In this document: positions 6,189-13,253 of the stretch, one piece after another
Layout of the letters: each line of letters opens with the position of its first letter
Position numbering within the stretch: the stretch's first letter is position 1
Assembly: GCA_038253825.1 (NCBI GenBank)
Contig: JBBSGT010000030.1
Location: forward strand, 1 to 14,771
DNA length: 14,771 bases
Reading direction: 5' to 3'
From: JACDET01 sp038253825
Lineage (GTDB): Bacteria; Patescibacteriota; Microgenomatia; Levybacterales; UBA12049
Notes under the pieces: generated by a model
What the model was told of the DNA's origin: nothing
Database searches by the model: none
The model's input: only the letters and a program-made list of their open reading frames with translations
Program-made: the position numbers and the translations under genes

Positions 6189-7529
6189 CTACTGACCTTT
6201 CAACATATCTATAAGAAGAAACGGAATTGACAAAATATACAACGCAGCGTTTAACCCAATTCTTTTTTCTAATCTTTCTTGTTTGGCGTACAGTTGTAAT
6301 GCATCTTGATATTCTAAGCTTCCATGAGCAATTAAAACATACAGTGGAGGAAGCCATTTATGGGGGAATATTCGATGCAGCAGTGTATTCGCTTTGTCCT
6401 TTAAAATATAATACGGTGAGCGGCTTTTATCTCTTAGCTCAATAAAATTATCTTTTGATAACTGTGCCAATAAATCAGTATTTATTTTTCTCTTTTTTTG
6501 AAACTCCGGAAGAATAATTTTCCAATTGCCATCATAAATTTCAACGAGTTCAGAAAAAATCAGACAATCCTCAAATGCAGCACAGACACCTTGTCCATAG
6601 AAGGGAATGACAGCGTGTGCAGCATCACCAATAACTACTGCAAAATCTTCATCATGCCAAGTATCTGCGCGTAATGTGATAAATTTGCCAGTTGGTTTGT
6701 GCAATAAGGAAGAAATAATATTTGGCAATAAGGGTTTGAGATCAGGAAATTCTTCCAAAATATATGTCTCTATCTGCTCTTGTGCTGCTAATGTTGCAAA
6801 ACTTCCTTTTCCTTCCAGGGGTAAATTAAACATTAGTGTGAACGAATCATCTGGGTTTGGGAAAGCTATAAGGAGAGTATTTTGTCTCGGCCATGTATGT
6901 GTCGCTCTCGTACGAAGCTGCATTTGCGTCGTCAATTCAGGGGAAATATGTACTTCCTTATATCCCCAATCTTCATATTCTTTCACAGCTGTATCTTTTT
7001 TATCAGGCATAATTTCTGATCGAACCGTAGAATGAATTCCATCCGCACCGATAACAAGATCTGCATGCATTTTTTTTGTGCTAGTAGAGCCAATTTTTTG
7101 AAGGGTAACCGTTTTTGTCTTGCTATCTATGCCTACGCATTTTGTATTAAATGTAACTGAAATTGAAGAAAATGTATCGACAACATTGAGTAACGCACCA
7201 TTTAATTGATTACGGTGAACGGTATAAAGAATCTCATCTCCTTCTGCGTCAAATGGATCATACACAATTTTATGTTCGCCATAATGAGCAACATTTCCTT
7301 GCGCAATGATTGCATGTTTTTTAACTTCTTCCCAAATACCAATTTGTCTCATAGCAAGAATACCACGATAATAAAGGGTTACGTTAAAAGAGCGGCCGGA
7401 ATCATATGATTCTTTGCGGACATCGGGGCGGTGCTCATAGATATGCACTTTATAACCTCTCTTTGCAAGGCAAATTGCCATAAAACATCCTGCCATGCCA
7501 GCACCTATAATGACTACGTCTTTATGCAT
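6189..7529 (-). CDS. Kynurenine-3-monooxygenase-like FAD-dependent hydroxylase with C-terminal membrane anchor
   Basis: 446 residues. FAD-binding Rossmann motif GAGMAG (9-14), GRSFNVTLYYRG (45-56), GADGIHSTVR (161-170), WGYKEVHI (188-195), GDAAHAVIPFYGQGVCAAFEDC (301-322) and SPYYILK (371-377) follow the order and wording of kynurenine 3-monooxygenase, a group A flavoprotein hydroxylase using NAD(P)H and oxygen. By my remembered alignment with the Pseudomonas enzyme, the substrate-carboxylate Arg84 falls at Asn79 and Tyr98 at Phe93, while Asn361, Glu364 and Tyr408 correspond to retained positions. A hydrophobic segment at 425-443 could anchor the C-terminus, as in mitochondrial KMO. No other kynurenine-pathway gene is present. 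The enzyme class is secure; kynurenine as substrate is doubtful. A weak extended -10 (TGTGATAAAT) lies about 10 bases before the ATG. Confidence 0.82.
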   Translation of the reverse strand: MHKDVVIIGAGMAGCFMAICLAKRGYKVHIYEHRPDVRKESYDSGRSFNVTLYYRGILAMRQIGIWEEVKKHAIIAQGNVAHYGEHKIVYDPFDAEGDEILYTVHRNQLNGALLNVVDTFSSISVTFNTKCVGIDSKTKTVTLQKIGSTSTKKMHADLVIGADGIHSTVRSEIMPDKKDTAVKEYEDWGYKEVHISPELTTQMQLRTRATHTWPRQNTLLIAFPNPDDSFTLMFNLPLEGKGSFATLAAQEQIETYILEEFPDLKPLLPNIISSLLHKPTGKFITLRADTWHDEDFAVVIGDAAHAVIPFYGQGVCAAFEDCLIFSELVEIYDGNWKIILPEFQKKRKINTDLLAQLSKDNFIELRDKSRSPYYILKDKANTLLHRIFPHKWLPPLYVLIAHGSLEYQDALQLYAKQERLEKRIGLNAALYILSIPFLLIDMLKGQ

Positions 7530-7591
7530 CTTATATTAATTTATCACATATAGACTTTTATTTCTATGTAAGAAACTTGATATAGTTGTGC

Positions 7592-7620
7592 TTGAAAATT
7601 TTACGAAAAAGAGATATTCT
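7592..7620 (+). promoter_or_regulatory. Candidate promoter upstream of a 23-codon ORF
   Basis: TTGAAA (7592-7597), a 17-base spacer and TATTCT (7615-7620) match sigma-70 boxes at five and four of six bases. An ATG lies five bases after the -10, the same geometry as the leaderless genes in this window. It could serve a tiny protein or a small RNA. Confidence 0.35.
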
Positions 7621-7625
7621 TCATC

Positions 7626-7697
7626 ATGAACACGAAACATTGGGAAGAGAAGCATAGGATGGAAATGAGCCAAAAGGTTGTGAGCATGAAGTAATTA
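7626..7697 (+). CDS. Possible leaderless small protein (23 aa)
   Basis: ATG at 7626 opens a 23-codon frame ending TAA at 7695-7697. The product would be basic, hydrophilic and rich in Lys, Met, Glu and His. No family is recognised. The only support is the promoter-like sequence positioned as at the other genes here. It lies in the 274-base gap between two divergent genes. A 75-codon frame on the other strand overlaps it, so this is a weak call. Confidence 0.2.
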
Positions 7698-7789
7698 TTA
7701 TTATAAACTGAATAAAAACTAAACGTCATAACGAGGAGCAAAACGGAGTTGATCTCAGCAATTCTTATACAATTTTTACACTTAAGCTC

Positions 7790-7795
7790 TATACT
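7790..7795 (+). promoter_or_regulatory. -10 element of the rhomboid gene
   Basis: TATACT ends eight bases before the rhomboid ATG at 7804, placing the transcription start at the start codon. No convincing -35 is seen at the usual distance. Confidence 0.5.
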
Positions 7796-7803
7796 GTGCA
7801 AAT

Positions 7804-8469
7804 ATGTTTCCTCTATCAGATAGTGCACGTGCTCGCCGTTTTCCCTTTTTCACCTTTCTTTTGATTATTGCAAATATATTTGTCTTTATTAAGGAGATAA
7901 CTGCGCCAAGTCCTAATGATTTTATTATGCACTATGCGCTAATCCCTTCTCAGGTAAATTTTGCTGATTATCATACGCTTCTTCCCTTTATAACGGCGAT
8001 ATTTTTACATGACGGGTTTCTGCATATCTTGTCAAATATGTGGTTTCTCTATATATTTGGAGACAATGTCGAAGGTGAACTCTCACCTCCTGGTTTTATT
8101 CTTCTCTTTCTTGTTGCCGGTATTGCAGGCAACCTATTACAATATCTGATCATGCCCGGATCAAACATACCGCTCATTGGTGCATCTGGTGCTGTTGCGG
8201 GAATTTTAGGATGTTATTATATGCTTTTTCCTTATTCTAAAATTAAAACCTTAATTTTCATTTTCATTTTTGTCACTATTATTGATGTCAGTGCGCCATT
8301 AATGTTGGGTTATTGGTTCATTTTGCAAATATTTTCAGGAGCGACATCTCTTCATCAAATGGCAAGTGCACAAGGTGGAGTAGCATTTTTCGCCCACATC
8401 GCAGGCTTTATCATCGGATTACTCGTGGGTAGAGTGGTAAAATCAAACAATAAGTCAGTATATGAATGA
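7804..8469 (+). CDS. Rhomboid-family intramembrane serine protease
   Basis: 221 residues, six predicted membrane helices. It should cut membrane-spanning substrates within the bilayer. The catalytic serine is in GASGAVAG (Ser128), and the partner histidine is His198 in FFAHIAGFIIGLLVGR. The HxxxN motif of helix 2 (oxyanion side) is HILSN (His74, Asn78), followed by WFLYIFGDNVE, a well-kept loop. All catalytic features are present, so the enzyme is probably active. The long loop between helix 1 and the HxxxN helix (about 32-60) is usual for bacterial rhomboids. There is no SD; the ATG is placed eight bases after a -10 box. Its stop is 88 bases from the convergent DUF4342 gene. The substrate is unknown. 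Confidence 0.93.
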   Translation: MFPLSDSARARRFPFFTFLLIIANIFVFIKEITAPSPNDFIMHYALIPSQVNFADYHTLLPFITAIFLHDGFLHILSNMWFLYIFGDNVEGELSPPGFILLFLVAGIAGNLLQYLIMPGSNIPLIGASGAVAGILGCYYMLFPYSKIKTLIFIFIFVTIIDVSAPLMLGYWFILQIFSGATSLHQMASAQGGVAFFAHIAGFIIGLLVGRVVKSNNKSVYE

Positions 8470-8556
8470 ACAAGTAAGGAGAAAATTTTGCTCTCTTAAT
8501 AATTTTTAAAGTCGTCAGTATTTTCTTTATATCTTTTCCCAAAATATCCTCCCTAG

Positions 8557-8802
8557 TTAAGCCCGCTCAACAGTAATTGTACATTCAGTTATTAAGGCAG
8601 CAATTGCTCCTACTGCAGCTAATGTTGGTGCCAAAACGACACCGACAACACCGAGTGACAACGGAATAATAATTAAATCCTTTCCTGTCTTGTCTTTAAT
8701 CGTTATTCGTCGAACATTACCTTCTTTAATCAATTCTTTCACTTTTTTAATGAGATTTTCGCCGCTGACTTTAAATGTTTCTTCTTTTTTTTTGTCTGTC
8801 AT
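8557..8802 (-). CDS. DUF4342 domain protein
   Basis: 81 residues. The first half is a charged helix (Lys/Glu-rich, about 1-28), then a short beta segment NVRRITIKDKTGKDLIIIPLS, then a hydrophobic Gly/Ala/Val region (about 50-72) that could insert in a membrane. This is the form of DUF4342 (PF14242), whose function is unknown; a related region occurs with UBA-like N-termini in Firmicutes. Unlike its neighbours, it is preceded by AAGGAGGTGA (8816-8807), a ten-base match to the 16S anti-SD, seven bases from the ATG when counted from GGAGG. Transcription probably starts from a TATAAT at 8848-8843, giving a leader of about 35 bases. It is divergent from the CxxC protein. Confidence 0.88.
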   Translation of the reverse strand: MTDKKKEETFKVSGENLIKKVKELIKEGNVRRITIKDKTGKDLIIIPLSLGVVGVVLAPTLAAVGAIAALITECTITVERA

Positions 8803-8806
8803 ATTT

Positions 8807-8816
8807 TCACCTCCTT
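8807..8816 (-). promoter_or_regulatory. Exact ten-base Shine-Dalgarno sequence for DUF4342
   Basis: AAGGAGGTGA on the minus strand is a complete complement to the core anti-SD. It fixes the start at 8802 and implies very efficient initiation. It is the only full-strength SD I found in the window. Confidence 0.9.
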
Positions 8817-8838
8817 ATTGACCTCTTGCATTTATTTT

Positions 8839-8851
8839 TAGTATTATACTA
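8839..8851. promoter_or_regulatory. Palindromic bidirectional -10 element
   Basis: TAGTATTATACTA is a perfect 13-bp dyad. Read rightward it gives TATACT (8845-8850), 14 bases before the CxxC gene ATG at 8865. Read leftward it gives TATAAT (8848-8843), about 40 bases before the DUF4342 ATG. The two -10 boxes overlap, so polymerase could melt this site in only one direction at a time. Neither direction has a strong -35. Confidence 0.6.
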
Positions 8852-8864
8852 AACTTAAGAATAT

Positions 8865-9098
8865 ATGTATTATACATTCTCATGTCCATATTGTAATAGA
8901 CTTTTTTACACCTTTAATGACAATAAAGAGCAAGCTGCAGAGGCACTGTACGCGGGAATTGAAGCACATATGCAAAGTTACGGAGAAGATGATAAAGAAC
9001 ATACCTTCAATGATCAACTACCTGAGACCGAAACGAATCAGATTTATGCCTCCATGGGAGAATCTTCACAAGCACCTTCGGGTGGCTACCAACTTTAA
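8865..9098 (+). CDS. Small CxxC protein, possibly zinc-binding (77 aa)
   Basis: The protein begins MYYTFSCPYCNRLFYTF, a CxxC knuckle (Cys7, Cys10) as in zinc ribbons. A helix with AAEALYAGIEAHMQSY follows, then a DDKEH, so two histidines (about 35 and 46) could complete a C2H2-like site. The second half is polar and disordered-looking, ending GGYQL. I recall similar short hypothetical proteins in candidate-phyla genomes but no described function; binding of nucleic acid or protein is possible. It has no membrane segment. It shares a bidirectional promoter with DUF4342, and its stop codon directly abuts the stop codon of the convergent gene, with no base between. Confidence 0.75.
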   Translation: MYYTFSCPYCNRLFYTFNDNKEQAAEALYAGIEAHMQSYGEDDKEHTFNDQLPETETNQIYASMGESSQAPSGGYQL

Positions 9099-9779
9099 TC
9101 AAGATAAAATATTAACAGCGCGAGCCGCAACTAGCGCAACAGTTATCAGAGAAATGATTGATTGGATCATCATGAGTACCTTTGCCCAATTCGTCAGCGG
9201 TAATGTATCAGTGGGACTAAAGGCCGTTGCATTAGTAAATGAGACATATAAATAGTCTAGAAATTTTGGTCCCCAATGTTTGCGTGTCGTTTCAGGTGTC
9301 GTCATCTGAGGAAAAAGAAAATCAGGGTATCGATGATGCTTTTTTGCACGCTGTGCGGGCCCCCCGCGATCTAATTCCCAGTACCATAAGCCAAAGACAA
9401 TAACATTTGTTAGCCATATTTGGGCCGCTACAATGAGTAATTGTTCTCCATGGATCTGATAAGAATTATGCGGATGTGTCAATATAAAAAGAAGAATACC
9501 AAGCGAAATAATGTTATAAATATTAAGAATAGCAATGAGAATAATAGCAAAAATTCGATGCCAGGGTTTTTCATTGGCATTTCGTGTCCATGAATCAATC
9601 AACAGCGGAAACAAAAAAATAACAACAAGTGCCGGCAAAATCCAAACCGGTCCTGTAATAAATGCATCCGGCAATGAGACATAAAGTATTACCGCAAAGA
9701 GTGTCGAAATTGCTGCCGGCCAACGAGGCTCACCATCTTCATTATATCCCCACGCTGCTTCTTTCTCTTCCTTTTCCAT
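9099..9779 (-). CDS. Multi-pass membrane protein with a two-helix ion-channel-like C-terminus
   Basis: 226 residues. Hydrophobic segments near 22-40, 46-63, 76-100 and 113-134 are followed by a polar loop (WYWELDRGGPAQRAKKHHR, 132-150). The last part resembles the pore module of two-TM potassium channels: DYLYVSFTNATAFSPTD (175-191), then PLTNWAKVLMMIQS and a final helix ending VAARAVNIL. Where potassium channels have TVGYGD, this protein has TAFSPTD (185-191), so it is unlikely to be potassium selective and may not conduct. I recall a family of hypothetical membrane proteins with this same ending, function unknown. TATAAT (9791-9786) ends six bases before the ATG, so the mRNA should be leaderless. 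Confidence 0.78.
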   Translation of the reverse strand: MEKEEKEAAWGYNEDGEPRWPAAISTLFAVILYVSLPDAFITGPVWILPALVVIFLFPLLIDSWTRNANEKPWHRIFAIILIAILNIYNIISLGILLFILTHPHNSYQIHGEQLLIVAAQIWLTNVIVFGLWYWELDRGGPAQRAKKHHRYPDFLFPQMTTPETTRKHWGPKFLDYLYVSFTNATAFSPTDTLPLTNWAKVLMMIQSIISLITVALVAARAVNILS

Positions 9780-9785
9780 AATGTC

Positions 9786-9791
9786 ATTATA
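9786..9791 (-). promoter_or_regulatory. -10 element of the channel-like gene
   Basis: A perfect TATAAT ends six bases before the ATG at 9779. A weak -35 (TTAGAG, 9813-9808) lies 16 bases upstream. Transcription is expected to start at the start codon. Confidence 0.55.
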
Positions 9792-9817
9792 ACAAAAGAT
9801 ATAACTACTCTAATTAA

Positions 9818-11062
9818 TTACTTTCTGTAGACGTAGAAGAAATCTTTTTGGTATCCATGGAGATATTGATAGCCGCCGTTTACCATAGAAGGATTGAGGG
9901 TCAAGGGATTATATTGTCCGTTGCCTAAAGGATTAAAAATAGAAAATCTTACCCAGGTAGTATTGATATCCAACTGCATAGCATTGACTGCTCCTGCAGC
10001 TTGCAATGAGTTTGCTAGAGTCTCAGGAACCAATGATGGACCACTTACATAAATAAGATTTCCATCTTTATCGACACCGACACCGGATCTCCAGGTATAC
10101 ATACTATTTGTTGTCGTCAACCCCCAGGTCTGCATATTCCAGACATTTGAAGAAGTAACGATTTGTCCGTTCTCAATGAGCATCGGTCCGTTTTGTCTTA
10201 TTGCAATAACATTATTTCCCAAATTCTGACCCGTATAACGAACAATCTTTGGAGTTTCATTTTGATACATGACGAGCGTTGCCATATTTTGCTCAAGCGG
10301 AAGATAGGTGGTATTGCCTACAATCATGCCATAATACCCATCTTTTTGTTGAAATCCACCATTGAATGCTGCTAGTAACGTGTTACTCGCCTGAATATCA
10401 ACTGGTATTTTCCCAGGACCTGGTTTATATATTCCCCCAGGTTGTTGTAACCCAGCAACAATATTTAGTCGGGAAAGACTCATATTCAATTTTGCCAGAG
10501 TGGCAACAGCATACGGCCTGTCGCTGTCAGGACGATATGTTGTCTTGGCAATCAGAGGACTATCACTCGCAACAACTATGGGTGTCCAAACCCCTTCCCC
10601 TGGAATACTATTATCCCCAATTAGTGGTTTAATTGGATCGAGAGGAAATTTGGGACTTACTGCTGCTCCTATACTTGCGCTAATAGTCTTACTTTGCGCA
10701 TAGGCAACAGTATTTTGAGCTGTTTGGTGAAACGTTTTATATTTGACTTGATTGACATTATCTTGTATTGCAAAAAAGAAAGCTTCAATCTGGATTGTCC
10801 CCTGTTCACCAATTAATGGACGTAATGTATTATCTGCAAAATTGGCAGCAAAATCCTCATGGGTTTTTATAAAAATAAAAAAACCTCCCACCAAAAAAAG
10901 TACTGCGAAGCAAGCGCATAAGAAAATGGAGAATGATTTTGAAAATATCTGCTTGGGAAAGACATCGTCAAGCACTTCTTTTATCCTTTCAGAAGTTGCT
11001 TTTGGTGGTTTCTCTTCAATATGAATGATCTTTTTATAATACTTTCTTCCAATCTTTCTCAT
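9818..11062 (-). CDS. Membrane-anchored phosphodiester glycosidase (NAGPA-like) domain protein
   Basis: 414 residues. A basic cytosolic tail (1-43) precedes one membrane helix (about 44-66), with the rest outside the cell. A helical linker (about 70-130) leads into the phosphodiester glycosidase domain (PF09992), also found in the mammalian uncovering enzyme NAGPA, which removes N-acetylglucosamine from a phosphodiester. Visible family pieces, in order: LLAAFNGGFQ, YGMIVG, IAIRQNGPMLIENG, WRSGVGVDKDGNLIYVSG, LQAAGAVNAMQLDIN and KDFFYVY at the C-terminus. Such proteins in bacteria probably trim or remodel surface polymers. It is divergent from the GT-C-like gene, with 83 bases between the start codons, so the two may act on one glycan. 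TATCAT ends seven bases before the ATG. Confidence 0.85.
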   Translation of the reverse strand: MRKIGRKYYKKIIHIEEKPPKATSERIKEVLDDVFPKQIFSKSFSIFLCACFAVLFLVGGFFIFIKTHEDFAANFADNTLRPLIGEQGTIQIEAFFFAIQDNVNQVKYKTFHQTAQNTVAYAQSKTISASIGAAVSPKFPLDPIKPLIGDNSIPGEGVWTPIVVASDSPLIAKTTYRPDSDRPYAVATLAKLNMSLSRLNIVAGLQQPGGIYKPGPGKIPVDIQASNTLLAAFNGGFQQKDGYYGMIVGNTTYLPLEQNMATLVMYQNETPKIVRYTGQNLGNNVIAIRQNGPMLIENGQIVTSSNVWNMQTWGLTTTNSMYTWRSGVGVDKDGNLIYVSGPSLVPETLANSLQAAGAVNAMQLDINTTWVRFSIFNPLGNGQYNPLTLNPSMVNGGYQYLHGYQKDFFYVYRK

Positions 11063-11069
11063 CTATTTA

Positions 11070-11099
11070 ATGATAGCATGTATTTCTCAAAATGGGCAA
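11070..11099 (-). promoter_or_regulatory. Promoter of the phosphodiester glycosidase gene
   Basis: TTGCCC (11099-11094), an 18-base spacer and TATCAT (11075-11070). The -10 ends seven bases before the ATG at 11062, predicting a leaderless mRNA. Confidence 0.55.
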
Positions 11100-11129
11100 A
11101 TAATCGTTTTGTTTTTCATGCCCAACCTG

Positions 11130-11135
11130 TATACT
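11130..11135 (+). promoter_or_regulatory. -10 element of the GT-C-like gene
   Basis: TATACT ends ten bases before the ATG at 11146, so the leader should be only a few bases. The -35 is poor. This supports ATG 11146 over the TTG at 11140, which would lie before or at the predicted start of transcription. Confidence 0.5.
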
Positions 11136-11145
11136 GAACTTGGCA

Positions 11146-13206
11146 ATGAAGCTCTATATTAAATCCCTTCTTACAAAAGAAATAATATACATTCCTCTTT
11201 TGAGCCTTTTCTTAACGCTTATCACTACCTGGCCTCTGGTGATCCATCTTACAACGTATCTCCCCAATGGTGGTGATAATGTTGTTGAAGCATGGATTCT
11301 CTGGTATGACCAACACGCATTAAGTACCGGGAGAATCTTTAACCAAACATTATATTTTAACGGTCCACAATTTTATCCATTGCCTTATACAATTGCTTAT
11401 TCAGACAATTTATTTCTTCTCTCTTTTGTCTTTGCTCCTTTTTATTGGCTGATCCAAAATATTCCACTCTGGGTGAATAGCATAACGATCTGTACATTTC
11501 TTTTTTGCTTTTGTACAAGCTATTATGTTCTAAAAAAAGTGACACATAATAGCTATGCAAGTATCATTGGTGCATTTATCTTTACATTTAACCCGATTAC
11601 TTTTGCGCATTTTGAACCGGGACATATCAATCTTTTGAGTAAATATTTCTTTCCTTTAGAATTTTACTTTGCCTATCGTGCAATGACAAAACCTTCATGG
11701 AAAAATGTTTTCCTCTTTTTCCTGTTCTTTACACTCAACGCTTTGTCCTCAATTTATTTTGCAATCTTTACGATTCTCAGTTTGCCGTTATTTTTTCTTC
11801 CGACATTTCTCGAAAGAGTCTTTAATAGAGATAGTATCTATTTTAAGAAACTATTTCTCTACTGTCTTAGTGGTCTTATTTTTCTACCATTACTCATGTA
11901 TTTTACGCTGCCTTATCTACAGTTTTCGACAAAAGAAAATGTAGTCCGGACGATAAATGAAAGTATTTATTATTCAGTACAACCCCTAGATTTTGTAGCA
12001 AGCCTTCCTATCAATTTTCTCTATGGTCCATGGGTAAGATATTTGGGTCGTAGTTCTTTTTATTATGGTCATACATTGTCATTGGATATTGCACCTGTGA
12101 TACTTGCTTGTTTCGGGTTAATTTTTCTCTTTAACAAGCGACAAAAAATAAAAGAGAAAAATAGTATTCTTGGTCTTTTTTTGGTAGCACTGTTTTCTTT
12201 CACTATGATGTTTGGTCCATTCTGGGATCAAATAAAGCTTCCATATTATTATTTATATACCTATCTACCGCTACCGCTCCTTCAAAGTATCAGGGCGCCG
12301 GCGAGATTTGAATTTTTATTCTATGTGCCTTTTTCACTTTGCGCGGCTTTTGGCATGCTCTTTCTTTTAAAAAAGTTAAAGATATATGCTTTTATTCTTG
12401 CTGGGATTATACTTTCTTTACTGATTATCGAAAATTTTAATGTGAATACGTACAGTGAAAAAAATACAGCCCTTTTGCAAATTGCTAATTACAATGCCAA
12501 TACGCATGTCCATGCTATTCTTGATAATAAAATTATGCTTAATTACCCAGCGCTTGATCCCAATCAGAATAAAACAGCTGCAAATTATCTTTTGTGGGGA
12601 ATGTCCTTTCATGCACCTATCATCAACGGCAATACCGGATATTTGCCACCTGATTTATTAGATTATCTTCATAAGTTTAATATTAATAATGAAAAAGATC
12701 TCGAAGCGTTAAAAGCACTCGGAGTTCAAAATATTCTCATCCATAAAGACCAGCTCACTACTCCACTACATCTAAAAAATTATGCTGACATGCTTACCTA
12801 TGATGACAATACTATAGCGATACTCGATGGCACTCGTTTCCCAACTTCTATAAGTTATTGTACGAAACATGATTTGCAGTATTCAATAACTACACCAGCT
12901 AAAATAATAGCTTCCGAGCCCATGTCTTATATTGTAACAATCAAAAACCGTAATGATTGTTATGTCGTCAATAAATATAACGATCGTTATGTAAAAGCAC
13001 TCGTAAGAATTGATGGCAAAAATTATGTGAATTATTTAAAGTTTCCTATTTTCATTGCTCCACACCAAAGTATAATAACAAGCGAACCAATCACTAATTA
13101 TAAAAACCAGTTTGACTATCTCAAGTCAGGCAAACTTTATGGAACGATTGTAATTCCAGAGCTAGATATAAAATTAGCTTTTATGACAACTAACTATACA
13201 CAATGA
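11146..13206 (+). CDS. Polytopic GT-C-like membrane glycosyltransferase with extracytoplasmic C-terminal domain
   Basis: 686 residues from the ATG. About ten or more membrane helices occupy residues 10-430, beginning IIYIPLLSLFLTLITTWPLVIHL. The first outer loop carries NGGDNVVEAWILWYDQHAL with an acidic residue after GG, as expected for GT-C enzymes that use polyprenyl-phosphate sugars. PGHINLLSKYFFPLEFYFAYRAM and LPLLQSIRAPARFEFLFYVPFSL are typical of the large uncharacterised YfhO-like group in Chloroflexi and candidate phyla. After the last helix come an alpha/beta region (about 440-555, including LKALGVQNILIHKDQ) and a beta-rich end (about 565-686) resembling an Ig-like sandwich. Donor and acceptor are unknown. 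It pairs divergently with the phosphodiester glycosidase. Confidence 0.72.
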   Translation: MKLYIKSLLTKEIIYIPLLSLFLTLITTWPLVIHLTTYLPNGGDNVVEAWILWYDQHALSTGRIFNQTLYFNGPQFYPLPYTIAYSDNLFLLSFVFAPFYWLIQNIPLWVNSITICTFLFCFCTSYYVLKKVTHNSYASIIGAFIFTFNPITFAHFEPGHINLLSKYFFPLEFYFAYRAMTKPSWKNVFLFFLFFTLNALSSIYFAIFTILSLPLFFLPTFLERVFNRDSIYFKKLFLYCLSGLIFLPLLMYFTLPYLQFSTKENVVRTINESIYYSVQPLDFVASLPINFLYGPWVRYLGRSSFYYGHTLSLDIAPVILACFGLIFLFNKRQKIKEKNSILGLFLVALFSFTMMFGPFWDQIKLPYYYLYTYLPLPLLQSIRAPARFEFLFYVPFSLCAAFGMLFLLKKLKIYAFILAGIILSLLIIENFNVNTYSEKNTALLQIANYNANTHVHAILDNKIMLNYPALDPNQNKTAANYLLWGMSFHAPIINGNTGYLPPDLLDYLHKFNINNEKDLEALKALGVQNILIHKDQLTTPLHLKNYADMLTYDDNTIAILDGTRFPTSISYCTKHDLQYSITTPAKIIASEPMSYIVTIKNRNDCYVVNKYNDRYVKALVRIDGKNYVNYLKFPIFIAPHQSIITSEPITNYKNQFDYLKSGKLYGTIVIPELDIKLAFMTTNYTQ

Positions 13207-13239
13207 CGCAAGAACTATTTTGTTCATATTTAAAAAGAG

Positions 13240-13245
13240 TATAAT
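13240..13245 (+). promoter_or_regulatory. -10 element of the DUF1003 gene
   Basis: A perfect TATAAT ends eight bases before the ATG at 13254, again predicting a leaderless transcript. An AT-rich stretch with TTTTGTTC lies upstream, without a clean -35. Confidence 0.55.
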
Positions 13246-13253
13246 AACCATTG

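Noticed and set aside
7601..7828. 75-codon minus-strand frame with two hydrophobic stretches between the flavoprotein and rhomboid genes
   Set aside because: It would start inside the rhomboid coding region and covers that gene's -10 box; hydrophobic runs are common by chance in AT-rich antisense sequence, and no SD or promoter supports it.
8484..8515. Possible terminator (AAGGAG...CTCTCTT then T-rich) after the rhomboid gene
   Set aside because: The stem needs G-U pairs and a mismatch and leaves almost no loop; too weak to call.
8917..9255. 112-codon plus-strand frame over the CxxC gene and the end of the channel-like gene
   Set aside because: Overlaps two better-supported genes in other frames and has no recognisable domain.
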